From the NCBI RefSeq assembly GCF_004027225.2, contig NC_044278.2, positions 79,248,923-79,312,922 of the forward strand: a stretch of DNA of 64,000 bases, written 5' to 3'. Position 1 is the stretch's first letter. Every line of letters starts with the position of its first letter. Below, in pieces: positions 22,528 to 35,090 of this stretch. The notes beneath the pieces were generated by a model. The model saw nothing but the letters and a program-made list of their open reading frames with translations, was not told the origin of the DNA and did not search any database. The stretch is from Strigops habroptila. Taxonomy: Eukaryota > Chordata > Aves > Psittaciformes > Psittacidae. Both the position numbers and the translations under genes were made by a program.

Positions 22528-23100
22528 TGTTGTAACCAGCTACCATAGCCAACTGTTGCCCATAAAAGGCAGCCAAGGACATTTAGACGAAGATGCTGGA
22601 CTGGGATGAAGATAGCGATGAAGAGGAGGGAAGGGAAGGAAGTAACCGGAAGTTGCCGACCCCTAAAAGACCCTCTTTGCTTTAGAACGCAAACTCAAAC
22701 TAGTGCCAAATAGGTTACTAGGCCGCTCCTCTTGGCACAGGCTGGCCCCCTGAGCCAAGACGAGTCAGCACCTTTTAACTAATAAAAGCCCAGGACTCGT
22801 GAAGGAGGGGAGGCAGATCTCATTACCACTGAGGTCCACGTTGCCTCTGCGGGGACGCCCGCCAAGATAGTACCTGCCACATCTCCTGCTACGATGTATC
22901 TCAGAGCTGGTCTCTTGATCATCGGGTCCTTAATGGGGTCGGTAAGCATATAACTTAATAAGTAACCTGAACACCCTTTAACCATTTTAAGCATTTTTTT
23001 TTTTCCTTTCCTACTCTAACCATTGTAATAAAGTAAAGGAGAGACTCATTTTTGTGGGTTCCATTATTTCCTCACCGGAATCTTCGATTTCCCCGGAACA
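22528..23100 (+). repeat. ERV 3' LTR
   Basis: The 573-bp segment starts TGTTGTAACCAGC after the purine tract and ends CCCCGGAACA, so it has the TG...CA ends of an LTR. AATAAAAG at 22781-22788 can serve as the TATA-like element, and AATAAA at 23027-23032 as the poly(A) signal, 68 bp before the end. No second copy was seen near the left end of the ERV, so the element is 5'-truncated or rearranged and a target-site duplication cannot be tested. Confidence 0.75.
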
Positions 23101-23173
23101 GATGCCACACTTGGAGCATCCCCCTGTGACAGGAGCACGGGCTGCCCAGGCTGCAGTGCCAGGCAGAGCTTAC

Positions 23174-23215
23174 CCAAGGAGGGCGCTGACCCATAGCTCC
23201 TTCACCGCCCGGGAG
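23174..23215 (-). pseudogene. ARHGAP20-like relic, PH C-terminal exon
   Basis: The minus-strand exon of 42 nt lies between the acceptor TCTTTTGGCAG and the donor GTAAGC. Joined to the exon at 23370-23529 it reads CSRAVKELWVSALLG, the final helix of a PH domain (S-x-x-x-K-x-x-W-x-x-x-L). The ERV LTR begins 74 bp beyond its donor. Confidence 0.6.
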
Positions 23216-23369
23216 CTGCCAAAAGACGAGAAACAGCCTGAGTGCCCACTGTGCCCCAGCCTGTGGGCAGAGGCAGGTGTGGGGATGGCCACAGGGTCAG
23301 GACGATGCCCCGTGGGGCAGGACAGAGGTGCTGCCCACCCCTCTGGTGGGATGTAGCACCGAGACTCAC

Positions 23370-23529
23370 CAGAAGGTGACAATGCAGGAGCCGCAGGGCC
23401 AGAGAAAGACAAGGGAGCTGCCGGTCTTCCCTTCCTCCTCCTTCTTCTGGGCAGCATCCCCTGCTGACCCCTTCCTGCCGGAGCAGGCCCAGGGCCAGGC
23501 AGAGCTGTGGGCGCGGGGTGCTGCCACGT
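23370..23529 (-). pseudogene. ARHGAP20-like relic, PH middle exon
   Basis: The minus-strand exon of 160 nt lies between the acceptor CCTCTCTGCAG and the donor GTGAGT. Its end reads SSLVFLWPCGSCIVTF, matching PH strands that precede the C-terminal helix. Its beginning reads RPQLCLALGLLRQEG in another frame, so a frameshift seems to lie around 23460-23480. That supports pseudogene status. Confidence 0.6.
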
Positions 23530-23737
23530 CTGCAGAGAGGAGCAGCAGGGAGTGACCTGGAGGTGGCCGAGCCCGCTGGCTCCCCTCTAGCGCCTGCCTG
23601 CCACGGGCACAGCCATGGGTGCATCCAGCACCAGGGTGCCGGGGGCCTGGGGCTGCTCCTTGGCTCTCCCTGCTCTGGTGCCCTGGTGCCAGGGCCAGGG
23701 CTTGGGAGGAAAGGCAGCTGGGCTCTGTGAGTCTTAC

Positions 23738-23890
23738 TTGGTCTTGGCGATGACCACGCTGTCCCTGAAGAGGAGGAGGTCCCTCTTCTTCTTCTGGCCG
23801 TGGCCCTGGGCCACCCGCACGCGCGCCCGCAGCAGCGACTCGGGCGATGCCGGGTCGGGCTCACGTTGCTGCTCGGGGCCAGGGTCGTCC
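23738..23890 (-). pseudogene. ARHGAP20-like relic, PH first exon
   Basis: The minus-strand exon of 153 nt opens after CTGCTCTGCAG and closes before GTAAGA. It reads LLRARVRVAQGHGQKKKRD followed by LLLFRDSVVIAKTK, the first strands of a PH domain as found in ARHGAP20 and its bird paralogs. PH domains of this family bind membrane lipids. Upstream exons (above 23890) were not identified, so the N-terminus is missing or unrecognised. Confidence 0.65.
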
Positions 23891-24429
23891 CTGCAGAGCA
23901 GACGGCGTCGGGCATGAGCAAGGCGGCTGCTGCGGGGCCCAGCTGTGCCGGCGCGTCCCCGAGCTGTGGGGGAACCCACCTGGACCCGCAGCAGCAGAGC
24001 CACTGGCCCATCCTGGCAGGGCCGGGAGAAGATGCACGAGATATAAACTCGTGTGTAAAACACACAGAGCGGGAGTGCTCCTCTACAGGAGATTTGCACC
24101 CCCAGTGCCGCCGGTGCTGCCAAACACAGCACCGTCTCTGCAGGCACTGGGGCCATTGCTGGGCCAGCACCTTGATATACAACATCATGGTGACCTCACA
24201 ACGTGGGGAATGTGGGGGCCCAGGTGGGGCAGGGCCCTGTGGGGGCTATCCCCAGGATGCCCATGTCCAGCCCTGGCCCCTGGGACTGCTCCCTTACAAC
24301 TGCAGTGTCCATCAATGGAAAGTCACAGCTCCTGCAGCTGTGGTCTTGGGACTCACGGGACCATGGAGCCCCGGGTCTACCATGCACATGGAAGATTGAG
24401 GCAAAGCAAAAGCATTAAATGCCTCTGTC
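23891..24429. other. GC-rich segment, unassigned
   Basis: Composition matches the ARHGAP20-like relic, and long chance open frames occur on both strands. No further exon with both a motif and splice sites was found. Confidence 0.35.
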
Positions 24430-25600
24430 TTTTCTTCATCTCCAGGTTTCACTGAGCATCTTCATCAAGTATTGGTCTGAGACTTTCTTTAGGCCTCCTC
24501 TTGCTATGAGCATACTTCAGAAAGCCTTTTGTTGTCGTCTGACAGAACACTGTCCAGTTTCATCTCTAGTTGATCTTTGGCCTTTCATGGTGTCTCTGTC
24601 CATGTGTGAGCCACAGCTCGGTAGTCTGCCTGGGAAGCCTGACCTTGCTCCTAGAGGGCATACAACTTCTGTTCCCACCCCAGTTCCAGGAGGAGTTCCA
24701 AGCTGTTCTGCCACGCTTGCTTGACTTCCATTGACACAATGGGATTGCTGCTCCTGGTCTTTCCAAAGGTGGTTCTTGAAAAGTGAGCAGCTCTCATGGT
24801 TCCCTAAGTCCTCAAAAGCTCATGTCCAGGAGACCCTGCTAAGAGGTCCCTCTGCAGCTTCAATTTTGCTCTCTTGATATCCAGGGTAGCAACTCTGCTG
24901 ATCTTCTCTCTCATGACATCCAAAATTTTGAGCTCAAGGTCTTTGAGATTACAGTGGCCAAGACAGCCTCCTACCATCACACCTCGTACGCGTCCCTCTT
25001 GATTCACAAAGATGAGTCAAGGAGGGTTCCTCTCCTAGTTGGCTCACTGAGTACTTGTGGAAACAAACTACCTTCAACAAACTTCAGGGATTTCACAGCC
25101 TTACTTGTCCCAGCAGTGACAGTATGGTGTTCCCAGCTGAGGTGTGGGAAATGGAAATCTCCCAGAAGGACAAGGGCTACCTATCCAGAGGTTTCTCGTT
25201 ATTGCCTATAGAATACTGCCTGTGTGATTGATAGTAGACACCCACAAGGACGTCTTCTTTGTTTTCCATCCCCCAACTCCTCACCATCAGGCTCTCAAAT
25301 GCATCTCAAATGAGAGTAAGGGCTGTAAAGTCCAACTTCTCCCTTGCACAGAGTGCAACTCCTCCACCTCTCCTGCCCTGCCTATCCCTCCTGAACAGCC
25401 TGTTGGGACCTTCTGAGCAGTGATGCTCTCTCGCTATTCTGCACCAGGGATGGTAAAGCTTGTCTGCATAACTTCCAGATTCACAAGAGAAAATGCTCAC
25501 CTGATGTGTGACAGAAATGTGGTTTTGCCATGCAACCCCAAGTGACTGCTTAAAACATTTTATTTTTCTTCCATGGTGACATACATCATTTGACAGCACC
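24430..25600 (-). mobile_element. CR1-type LINE ORF2 fragment (reverse orientation)
   Basis: On the minus strand 25306-25415 reads RLFRRDRQGRRGGGVALCAR, the endonuclease block of CR1-like ORF2. Farther along are a VLLGDF-type block near 25140-25170 and then decayed continuation through 24800 (QRDLLAGSPGHELLRT) to about 24430. It has no 3' tail and many stops. It is a different copy from the one at 9170-13589, and more diverged. Confidence 0.7.
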
Positions 25601-28600
25601 CAACTTTTTGGTAATCATCTCTTCAAGAACATAAATTTCTCCCTGGATGTTCCAAAGCACTTCAGCTGCAGTTGATCAGGGACAGCCATAGCCCACTCCA
25701 AGAGACTCTGCAAGTAAAACATTGCTCTTTCCCATTAACCATGACAGATGGATCCTGGAGGTGTAGACTGGGAACACTACCAGTCAGCCTTGACATGGAA
25801 GAGAGTAGTAAAGGCTTGTCTTCAAGACCTAGCCAGAGATGCTGAGACCACCCACTCCAAAACGAAATACCCAGGCTGGGATTCACCTCCTCTGACTTTA
25901 GGTAATTATACTGCAGGTAGCGATAGTAAAAATTGGCAAAGATGCCATTCTAGGTAGTGGAGTAAAAAGTTATTTGTGCTGTCCTAAATGTAGATATCTT
26001 TAGGACACCTTTAGCCTTAACTGACTGGATTAACTAGGGCCTCGTTTCCATTTCCTAGATACAGGCAACTTAATGCCATTTAAGATGCCCTAATGAAACT
26101 AGCACTTAGAGCCTAGCAGGTCTGACACAGGACCTGTGGACAGACTAGCCCTTCAGAGGGGACAGCTGAGGGGACAGCTAGAGACAACTTAAAAAATGCA
26201 AACTCACTTTTTTGAACATGTATTGAAAATGTTGTCATAAGAATGGCTTCCATAAACACTCTTGTGTGGTAGTATTCATTTGTGTGATCTGGTAGGAGAA
26301 GGGCCAAGAGTATGGTTTTCTATCTCTTTTCTCTAACCATTTGAAATGTAGCCTGAATACAGAGCCATACAAATTCTTTCTGTACAGGTACTGAAGACAG
26401 ACTGGTACCTTCAAAGGATGTTTTGTCTTATCCTGGAGTAGCAGTACAGGAAAGCTGGATTGTCTTCAATGTGGCTGACTTTCACCATAGATCATAGAGA
26501 GATTCTGGGTAACAGGCTTAGATGGGAATAATTAATTTTCTTGTAGAGAAAGCCAGGTGATATGAGCGCCATTCTATGACGCAGGAGGAAACAGCACTGG
26601 ATTATGTCTCGTGTTGGGAACCATGTATATCATTAGCTGATCAATTATCTCAAATTCCTGATCAACTACATTTTCAGCTTTCCTTAAGGACAGTGTTGCT
26701 TCTTTTGGTACATAGCTCATTATTTTAGAAAAGAGGAAGAAAGAGAGAAGGGAAGACAGCCAGACTGCAAGGAAGGCTTACTTTCCCATGAATGAAGTCA
26801 GGCACCAATGGAGTATCACTGCTATCTGAGTCTCCATTCAGAACTTTCATGCTGTCTGTAACAAACTCCTGAAGATATTAGAAGGTGAAACGCAATCTTC
26901 CTCCGGTTATTCTGATACTTTGTACATAGCAACTAACACAGTTTAATATGAGGAATCTCACTTTTTCACATAAACAACCTTTCGTGTGACAGATTCTCAT
27001 TCTATAATAAAGCATGAATCTCTACATTACATATATATCTGTGCAGCAAAACTGCCAATGCAATACCAGGCTTTTCTATGTTTATGTAAACTGCATTACA
27101 GACCATTTGCTGCCTCCATGTTGCTTGTTCTTATCTTCCATTAAAGCCTGTACAAGTTTTACATTGGAGGCGCTTCAGGACTTCAACTTTTACGATTTTT
27201 ATTATTGTTGTTAGTTTTATTTTTTATAGGGCTCGAAGCAATTGGCTTTGGAGCACTGTCAGGCTAAGGAGGGATATGGCAATATAGTTAACACCTAATA
27301 GGTGTATCATCATTCCAGAATACCTGTCTGGTCAAATGTGAAAACTCACAGCCTGCGTGGTGTAGCTACATATACACATTGTTTATAACATAGTAAGATA
27401 GGCACAAAGGACCAGCATTTCATATCTCATCCATATGCTTGTATGTTAATGCAGTATGGCTATCATTTGAGTGTTTGCTCAAATCTGTTTGGATTCGTTA
27501 GTCTACAGAAAACCACAGACTGCTGGAGTTGATGTCCTTAGTCTATAGCATTAGCTGATGCTGTGCAACGAGGGCAGGACCAGTGCTTTGTCTATTGTAA
27601 CCCACAGTGCTTCTGGGATGTTGTGTCTCCATCACATCTTTAATGACAGTGACTTCTGTGCCAGCTGCCAGAATATGCGCTGCCATGTTCTATTACATTT
27701 TGAATTCAGTAAGATTTGTGACAGAGGTGAGATATGAGAAGTTCTAACAATTACTGTTGAAAAGTTGGAGAGAATTTGTGTATCCTTTGTATCTTTATTT
27801 TTAACACAAATATTTCTGAAAATTACTGATTAAATATACAATCTGAAGTTAGACTACAAATATAAGAATATGCTTAAAGAAGCTTTCTTAAAGAAGCTTG
27901 AAGTGAATCAAGCTTTTCTACTATATTTGGATTTTGATAAGTTTCACTTTCCTCTGTGGCTGCAAAAGAAAATGACAAAATACTCCGTAAAAGGTGTTAA
28001 AAATGTTAAAATACTATACCAGCCATTCATAAAATTACAAACAGATTTGCTTGATAAGAATTTATGAAAATTTTAAGTTCTCGATTTTCTGTTAATTAAA
28101 TATATATATATTTTAAGAAGGAAAAACGTATTCTACAATACCGCCTTTAAAAATAGGTTTAGTTATTTTCTTCTGCGAAATAATCCATGTTGCCTCTACA
28201 GCATGACCAGGAAGAACAATCTCTGTGCTCCCTCTTCTGGCTCTGAAGCAGCATTGACCTAATGCAAATCCTAACCATGCCGACATCAGGACATGAGGCC
28301 TGTGCACACCAGAAAGAACAGAAAGCACATCAGTGTACAGTTTCCGCTTTCTTACAGAGAAAAATTAAAAGTTGCTTCAAATGGAAATTAAAATCGCTAA
28401 AAAAATATTTTGCTTGCAAACTTCCTGGAAGTTTTTTTCCCCAAGATCTGACATGTTCCCCAAGATCTGACAGTTGAAAAATACAAAAATGCCTTGCACG
28501 ATGGACAGAGCTTTTTCAATATTTGTAATACTGCAGTAATTTTTCATAATCCAATCAGTTATAGAAATCCTGATCTCTGTGGTGGGCAATCTGGAAATTT

Positions 28601-30540
28601 TAAAATAAGTTTATCCAATAAATTTTTCACAAGGAAGATTTAAATAAACTTTTTAATGCTAAAATTAGGTTCTTTTTAATTGTCTATTTGTAAACCCAGA
28701 AACTCTCCCAAAACAAACAGTAACAGAAATAAAAATTAGATAGCCTCATCCCCTCAGGAGAAATCATACAACCAAGACTTTGAGGCTTCATCATATGTGA
28801 TTCTGTATACAGTAGTCTATTGTGAAGAATAGATAGTGTAAACAACCCAACTTTCACATCAAATATGACAGAAAGCATTCTTTAAAATTCTTTGGTAGTG
28901 TTTCTAATATGTTCAATATGGAGCTCTTAGATCTGTAGGCCAAAGCCATCTTTTCTGGGTTAGTCACGTGGCTTGTCAGAGCAGTCTTTAACAATGGCTG
29001 GCACTCAGTTTTAATTGAAAAGACTATTTATAATTAAAACTAAATTAGTGATTTCAAGATAAATGGATAAAGTTCATTCTGCCACTTGTGATTATTCTTT
29101 TCATTTACTACAAGTTCAAATATGATCTTAGATAGCTGAGCCATCTCAGATGCAAAGGAAGTACATGCCGTGGCTCAGGGATGCCTTACCTCCGGCATGA
29201 TGTATTTGGCACAAACGCTGGCTCAGAAATACAGTAAATGTTCTTTACGCTTGTTCAATTTAACAGGAAGGTCGGCTGCGCATAAGGGGTAGCAGGAAGG
29301 GCAAAATCAAGATCCTGCTTGCTTCCTTCTATGGTTTGTGCATGACTAACATCTGAAATGGAAAGGATACTGTGTCTACTATTTCTGCACAGGATTTTCA
29401 CAGCAAAATACACTAGCTAACTCAAAATTTGCTGCTCCAGGAGTCAACAGTCCACATGCTGTGCAATGTGGCCCAAAACTGTAGGCTTATGGCCAAAAAT
29501 GGGGCAGAACATTAGCTGGTGTATAAGATGCACAGCAGATGGGAGTTTGGAAATCGCATTTGGGATGGACCTACTTAATTACTAGGAAGCCAGCCTCTCT
29601 TCCCTAGCAGTAAATCCCACACGCAGAGCATGTGCTTCATGACACGAGTGCTGAGACCACAGCACCGTCATCAGCATCAGAGCTGCTTCCAGCCTCGCCC
29701 AGGGTCACGGAGCCACTGTGTTCCTGCAAGGCACAGGGACCTTGTGGCTGCCTCCGTCACACTGGTTTGCCCAGGGCAATTGGGGAATGTGGGCAGCCGC
29801 TTACCCCACATGCAGGTGTGGCTCTGCCCCGTAATTGTTTGCTTGCACAGACCAGAATGACACAGTTGGTACTTGCTGACTGCACTAAGATTTCTGGAAG
29901 GTGAAGATCTGCCAGTTGGTGTCATAGGGGCAGAATTATGAGCTATGTCTTTCCTTTCCTGCTCCACTGCATTTTGGGAAGAAGAGGGGGTACTAATTAC
30001 ACCCTGGGCCCTTTCCCAGTCATCCTTCCCATAGGCCCAGGCAGGGGCTAAGCTTGATTTTGCTGCCACTGGCAAAGTGGAGAAATCCTGTCTCTGTGTT
30101 AGCACAAGCTAATGAGTAAGAACACAACAATCTCACCCCGCATTAGTCCAAGCTAATGAGGTTCCACCACACAAGCATCTTGTATTACAAAACTGACCCA
30201 CTTTATTTTTTAAAACACAGGCCATTTAGAGAACACAATATAGACTTAGTATAGTGTGACTTAAGAAGTGTGATGTGTGTTGTTAAATATCCACTAATGG
30301 TAATGTCTCTATATTTAAACAATAATAAAACCCACAGAGTTTGTAGATTTGACTTTTGACTGTAACAACTTGTTCTGACCTTGGCTTTCAAGAAAACCTG
30401 TTAAACAAGTGTTATGTCAGTTCAAAAAAGCAATGCTCAGTTCTACGACTCGCAATCTCAAGCTAAATGCTACACGCACCAGCTACAAATACTTCAAACA
30501 CCTGTGGCTTAGGGACATTATGCCAAAAGTCTTTTATGGA
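25601..30540. other. Non-coding, nothing recognised
   Basis: Short features only: a tandem duplication of TTCCCCAAGATCTGACA at about 28437-28472, an AT dinucleotide run near 28100-28112, and a moderately GC-rich patch at 29630-30110 whose minus-strand frame (142 codons) has no recognisable motif. Confidence 0.45.
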
Positions 30541-30650
30541 ATTATGGGGTGGTTGAGGCTGTAATGGACCTCTGGAGGTCATCTGGTCCAACCCCCTTGC
30601 TCAAGAAGGGCCACACAGAGCCTTTTTCTCCAGCTGTATCACTCATCTTC
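30541..30650 (-). mobile_element. CR1 3'-end fragment (reverse orientation)
   Basis: GGTTGAGGCTGTAATGGACC, then CTGGAGGTCATCTGGTCCAA and CCCCCTTGCTCAAG, is the typical inverted CR1 tail ('ggttgag...ggacctctggagatcatctggtccaacccc'). It is about 110 bp and severely truncated. Confidence 0.8.
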
Positions 30651-33600
30651 CTGTAGCAATAGAAAGCAGAAGAGATACGCAGTCCCATAGCTTACGTCTG
30701 TTGTATAGAAAGGCTATGGTCATAGAAAGTCATCTAATGTTTACAGATTATTTCATGATTAAATTTTTGTGGTTTCAGGATTAGAGGAAGACATTTAGAT
30801 CTTAAAGATCATCTGCTCTGAGAGCTTTTACAGGCTCCAGTTTTTAAGCAGCAATGGCTCAGTTTTATTCAATTCACTATGCAGGAGTCAACAAGCAAAG
30901 GACTAAGCTTTCATATAAATATTGATCTTTTTGAGGCACAGTCAAATAAGAGTAATATGAAGCTGACCTGATGCTCCATTAAAGCACTAGTAGGTGTATC
31001 TACGGGGAAAGGCAGAAGTGCCTCATCTTTCAGATGCTCAGGAAGTGATAAATATTTGCTACTTATCAAGGATGGAAGGGGGAGTCTTCAGGCCTGGATC
31101 CATTCTGTGACATTATCCTCAAAACTCATATTGATGCCTCCTGAGATGAAACTCACTATCAAGTAGACAAGGAGTATCAGGAGGAGTATCATTCAACCCT
31201 TCCACACAAAGCAAAGGCAGCACATTCACAGATATACAGATGTACCTTTATACATATCTAAATAGCAACAATCAGCAAACTCCAAAACACAATGGAAGTA
31301 CAAACTAAAAATCTGTACAACATACAAAAATGTTTTTGTTCTATCAAGCCATCCTGATGACACCCAGTTTCATCAGCCCTGCTGTTTTAGCCTGTGTGTT
31401 GATGCTAGGGGCTGTAGTACACCACAAGGACATTGAACCCTTGATCTGCAGATCACCCACTCAGAAATATATCTGTGGCCTGTAATGCCTAAATGATTTT
31501 TCTGGGAGACATTAGGAGCCCCAAGTCTGGAGCTGGTGGACTATATCCTCTATGCAAAACCAGAATCAAATTTAACACTAGTAGAAAACCTACAGTCAGA
31601 GATGAATGCTTAAATCCAATTGAAAACGCAATTGCGTTTTTCTAAATGAAAAGATGAAGCGGTAGAAGATTATACCGAAGAATTTCATAATGCCATAGAC
31701 CAGTCTGGCAGCTTAAAAAAAAAAAATTAAACTCACTTAAACCAAACCTAAACAAAGCAGCCCCCCACAAAAAACCCAAAGCAAAACAAACAAAAAAATC
31801 CCAACTGACCAAAAAAATAAAAAAAGAAAAAAACCCCAAAGAAATCGAAACCAACCCACCAAACACACACACACAAAAAGGAATAATTAACCTTTTTTTG
31901 TATGATATAAACACCGATGGATGAAGATAGGATAGGTTTGGCAAAAAGATGGATGCGCCCAAAAGTTATTTTCTACAACTGCTTTTTGTATTAAAAAATT
32001 AAAGGGATGAATCTGAGTTAAAAATTATCTATAGACATTTAAGAAAATATCAGCTTTCAAAGAAGAATCTTTAAAACTTAAAAATTGCAGCTTTACACAT
32101 TGACAAAGATTGTTTATAAGCACAAGTCCAATAGCTTTGGAGAAGAGTCAGCAGAAATAAAATCTCAGGTATCTCAGGAAGGATTGATGTTTCTGTCCTG
32201 GCTGGCAACATTCAGCTCTCAAGTGAGTAGGTGAAACAATAAAAATGTGAAGAAATACAACTCATTATTTTTAGATACCAAAGGTCACTAAATTGACTTA
32301 GATACGACTACTGCAAACTAAGCACACACAAAACCTATGAACCTCAGGAGTTATTGTATGTGAAAATATCTATACTACTTTGAAGAACTTAACAAAGTTT
32401 TTATAAGCCAAAACTGCAATTAGGAATATGTAATTCTGATGCATGAATAAATAAGGTAATTAGATCTGTATTACTTTATTAACGAATTATTTATATTTTA
32501 AGATTACTGATGTTAAAGTGCACTTTTTATATTAATCCACAGAATATGTATGTTTATTCTCACATTTTTGTGATTTTATTATTTAGTTCCTATTAAATGT
32601 TTGGTATCCATAGATCATATACATGATACAGAATATCACCATCATTTACCAACAGGCACTGATTTTTTAAATGAAGGTGTTGAATTGTTGAAACCTAAGG
32701 AGAGCATGTTCCAATTCTTCTCGTGTTGCTTTTCAATCTTTTCAAAGATTCATTTTTCCCTTGTTCTCATCCTCAGAGCTTTAATTGTACAGGTAGGGAT
32801 GAAATCTAGGATATGTGGGGTTTTTTCCCTTGGACAGTTCATTAACTTTACATTGAACAGCTACAGAAGAAATAGAAACTTGTCTCAAATACGACATTGT
32901 AGAAGTTAATAATTACTTTGATCCTTTGCACATACTCTTTCTTATATTGCATTACATGAAACATGATCTTCAAAGACTTTTTTAAGTACTGATCTCACGT
33001 GTGACTGAAGTTTGATTTAACTAAAGACTATTCCTTATTTTGTGTTTTTTAAATTGTTATTAAGAACCTAAAAATGTTGTGCCATAAATAGAAACCACCT
33101 TATGTATAGAAGCCACTATGTATTTCAATGGAAATGGTTTTCTCATATCTAATAGTTTTGCTTTGTACTCCTCTAATTCCTGCTGTGAAATGAAATGAAA
33201 ATTGCCTGAAAGATACTACAGAACATTGCAGTCACTTCTGAAGATGTGGCATCTAAATATTTATAAGGCCTTAAGAATTTCAAGTCTGCAAACTCCAGAA
33301 CTGGGAATGTCAGCACCTTTTATTTTTTTATTTATTACAGTTACTCTGAATATCACCACAGAAGTGTGATAAAAGCATACTTCTATCAAAACAGTAATGT
33401 TCAAAAATTACCCCATGCAGACAAGTCTTATCCAGTGCATAAAATGTATTCATGAAATCCTTTTGCTGATCACAAATTTCATTTACTTACAGCGCTGTGC
33501 TTCTGAATGGTAGGAAAGCAGTTTAGAAAACAAAATGTCAAAGACAGAAAAGTTGCTACCATGATTATATCCATACATTTTATGTGGGGAAGCGTTAGGG

Positions 33601-35090
33601 GCTGTGTTTTCTTGCTAGCAATTGTATATTCAAGGATCAAAGGTAGTTACAAAGATGAGAGTGAAGTGGACTGACACAGTGCTTGCCTGAGTTATTTCCA
33701 CTACACACTGGCTTTTGCAAGGGATTAAGGGCCAGATCCAAAACCAAATTTAGATTCTTATCACAATGCTTAATTTCTATGTGCCTATCCCTTCAAAGAC
33801 CCATCAGAATCCCAAGCTTAGTGACTCTTTTTACGTATTCAGGGGGAGTTAACTTACAAGCTCGTGACTGTGAGCCAAAGACTCTTTAGATGTCTACAGC
33901 ACAGTCTGCAAAGAATTTCAGGCTCTGGTGATTTTCTGTCTACTGACTGGATGTGCTGTTCACTCTCCACAAAGAAAAAGTCTGTCTCGTAATTGGGAAG
34001 TCCTCAGTGAAGTACATACTAAGCTGGCAGTTTATTTGGTTGGCTTGCTACACTCTCCAGTTTTCAACAAACTTTCAAGAATGGTAATCCAGCCACAAGC
34101 AGGCAGCCTTAGCCTCCTCCAGCTTTTATTTAGCTGTCTCAGATACTGGATTTCTTGGCGCACTGTTTCCTGAGGTCAATTGCTTCTCGGTGGCATGGAA
34201 GATTGTAAATAAGTGTCATAATTGCCAATGACCCTTGCTCCATTACAGATGCAGCAATGTTGAGCTTTTTCAAACAGAACTAGTGGTCCGTGGTGGGTTT
34301 CCATGGGCAGGATGAAGTTGGGGTCAGACCTCGAAGGAGCGCCCATGCCAGGAGAACAGGCGGGCATCCTGCCTTCTATCCAAACGCATCTTGCCTTCAC
34401 TGCTCCTCTCTAGGGCTCCCACTGTTGTGATTTGGACTCTACATGACAAAGGTAGGATGCTTATGAATTGACAGGTCAGCCAAGACCATGGTTGCCATGT
34501 CATGTATGTCAGTTACTTGAAATTCCCCTCTATCTGAGAAAACCAGGCAGGTAGCTCGACAGTCAACCGCTCTGCCTGGAAAAAAGCAGAGCAAACAATT
34601 CCCTTGAAACATTCACCTTTGTTCACTGACTATGCAGAATGGATATGCTCCTCACTCGGAGCTCAGGTGAGAAGCCAGTCTTTCAGAAGCCCACCAAACT
34701 GCCCGAGATACATTCACCAGGGACATTTGCTTTCAGCACCTGGTTAGTCCAGGTTACTGGCAAAAGCAGTGGCGTACACTAACTTGCCATGGAAGGGCCC
34801 GCACCAGTGGGCACTGGTTTCTGGGGGGCCAGTCTGTGCGCCCCCACTGCTGCTGCCTCTGGGGGTGACCGAGCAGGCACATGGGCTCAGCTCCTCTGTC
34901 AGGTCCTCCTCACGGGCCTGATGGCGTCAGCACCCACTGGCCCACAGCAGTGCTGTGTCCCACCCTATGCAGGGTCAGCCTCGGGAAGGCACAGGCCTTT
35001 AGTGCCAACGTCCATGTTTTCAGAGAAATTTTTCACTCCAGCCTTTTTTAAAAAAACAATTTTTTAATTTTTAATTTTTTTTTCTGTCAC
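30651..35090. other. Non-coding, nothing firmly recognised
   Basis: The stretch holds an A-rich simple repeat at 31710-31880. There is one slightly odd minus-strand frame at 34176-34400 (74 codons; QHCCICNGARVIGNY) with no identified relative. GC content rises from about 34250 toward the RBM26 promoter. Confidence 0.4.
31710..31880. repeat. A-rich low-complexity tract
   Basis: Runs of A are broken by C in patterns like AAACAAAAAA and AACCCCAAAG, ending in an ACACACAC stretch. The minus-strand open frame over it (31642-31962) is phenylalanine-rich and is a by-product. Confidence 0.75.

Larger units (their letters stand above)
17407..23100 (+). mobile_element. Endogenous retrovirus relic, class III-like pol with gamma/alpha-type env
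   Basis: Retroviral order is preserved on the + strand: a coiled-coil/Gag segment (17527-18856), protease (about 18951-19035), the RNase H tail and integrase (about 19100-19902), a dUTPase-like segment and pol C-terminus (to 20371), env (20431-21568), a 3' non-coding region, a short purine tract, and an LTR (22528-23100). No 5' LTR or primer-binding site is recognisable at the left end. Reverse transcriptase is almost wholly absent. Stops occur at 18854, 19663 and 21050, and there are frame changes around 17826-18281 and 19890. It is antisense to the host relic around it. The left boundary is an estimate. Confidence 0.85.

Noticed and set aside
23202..24188. A 328-codon minus-strand open frame
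   Set aside because: It runs across predicted PH exons and introns in mixed frames. The motif-bearing pieces are bounded by splice sites and partly in other frames, so the long frame is a GC-rich artefact.
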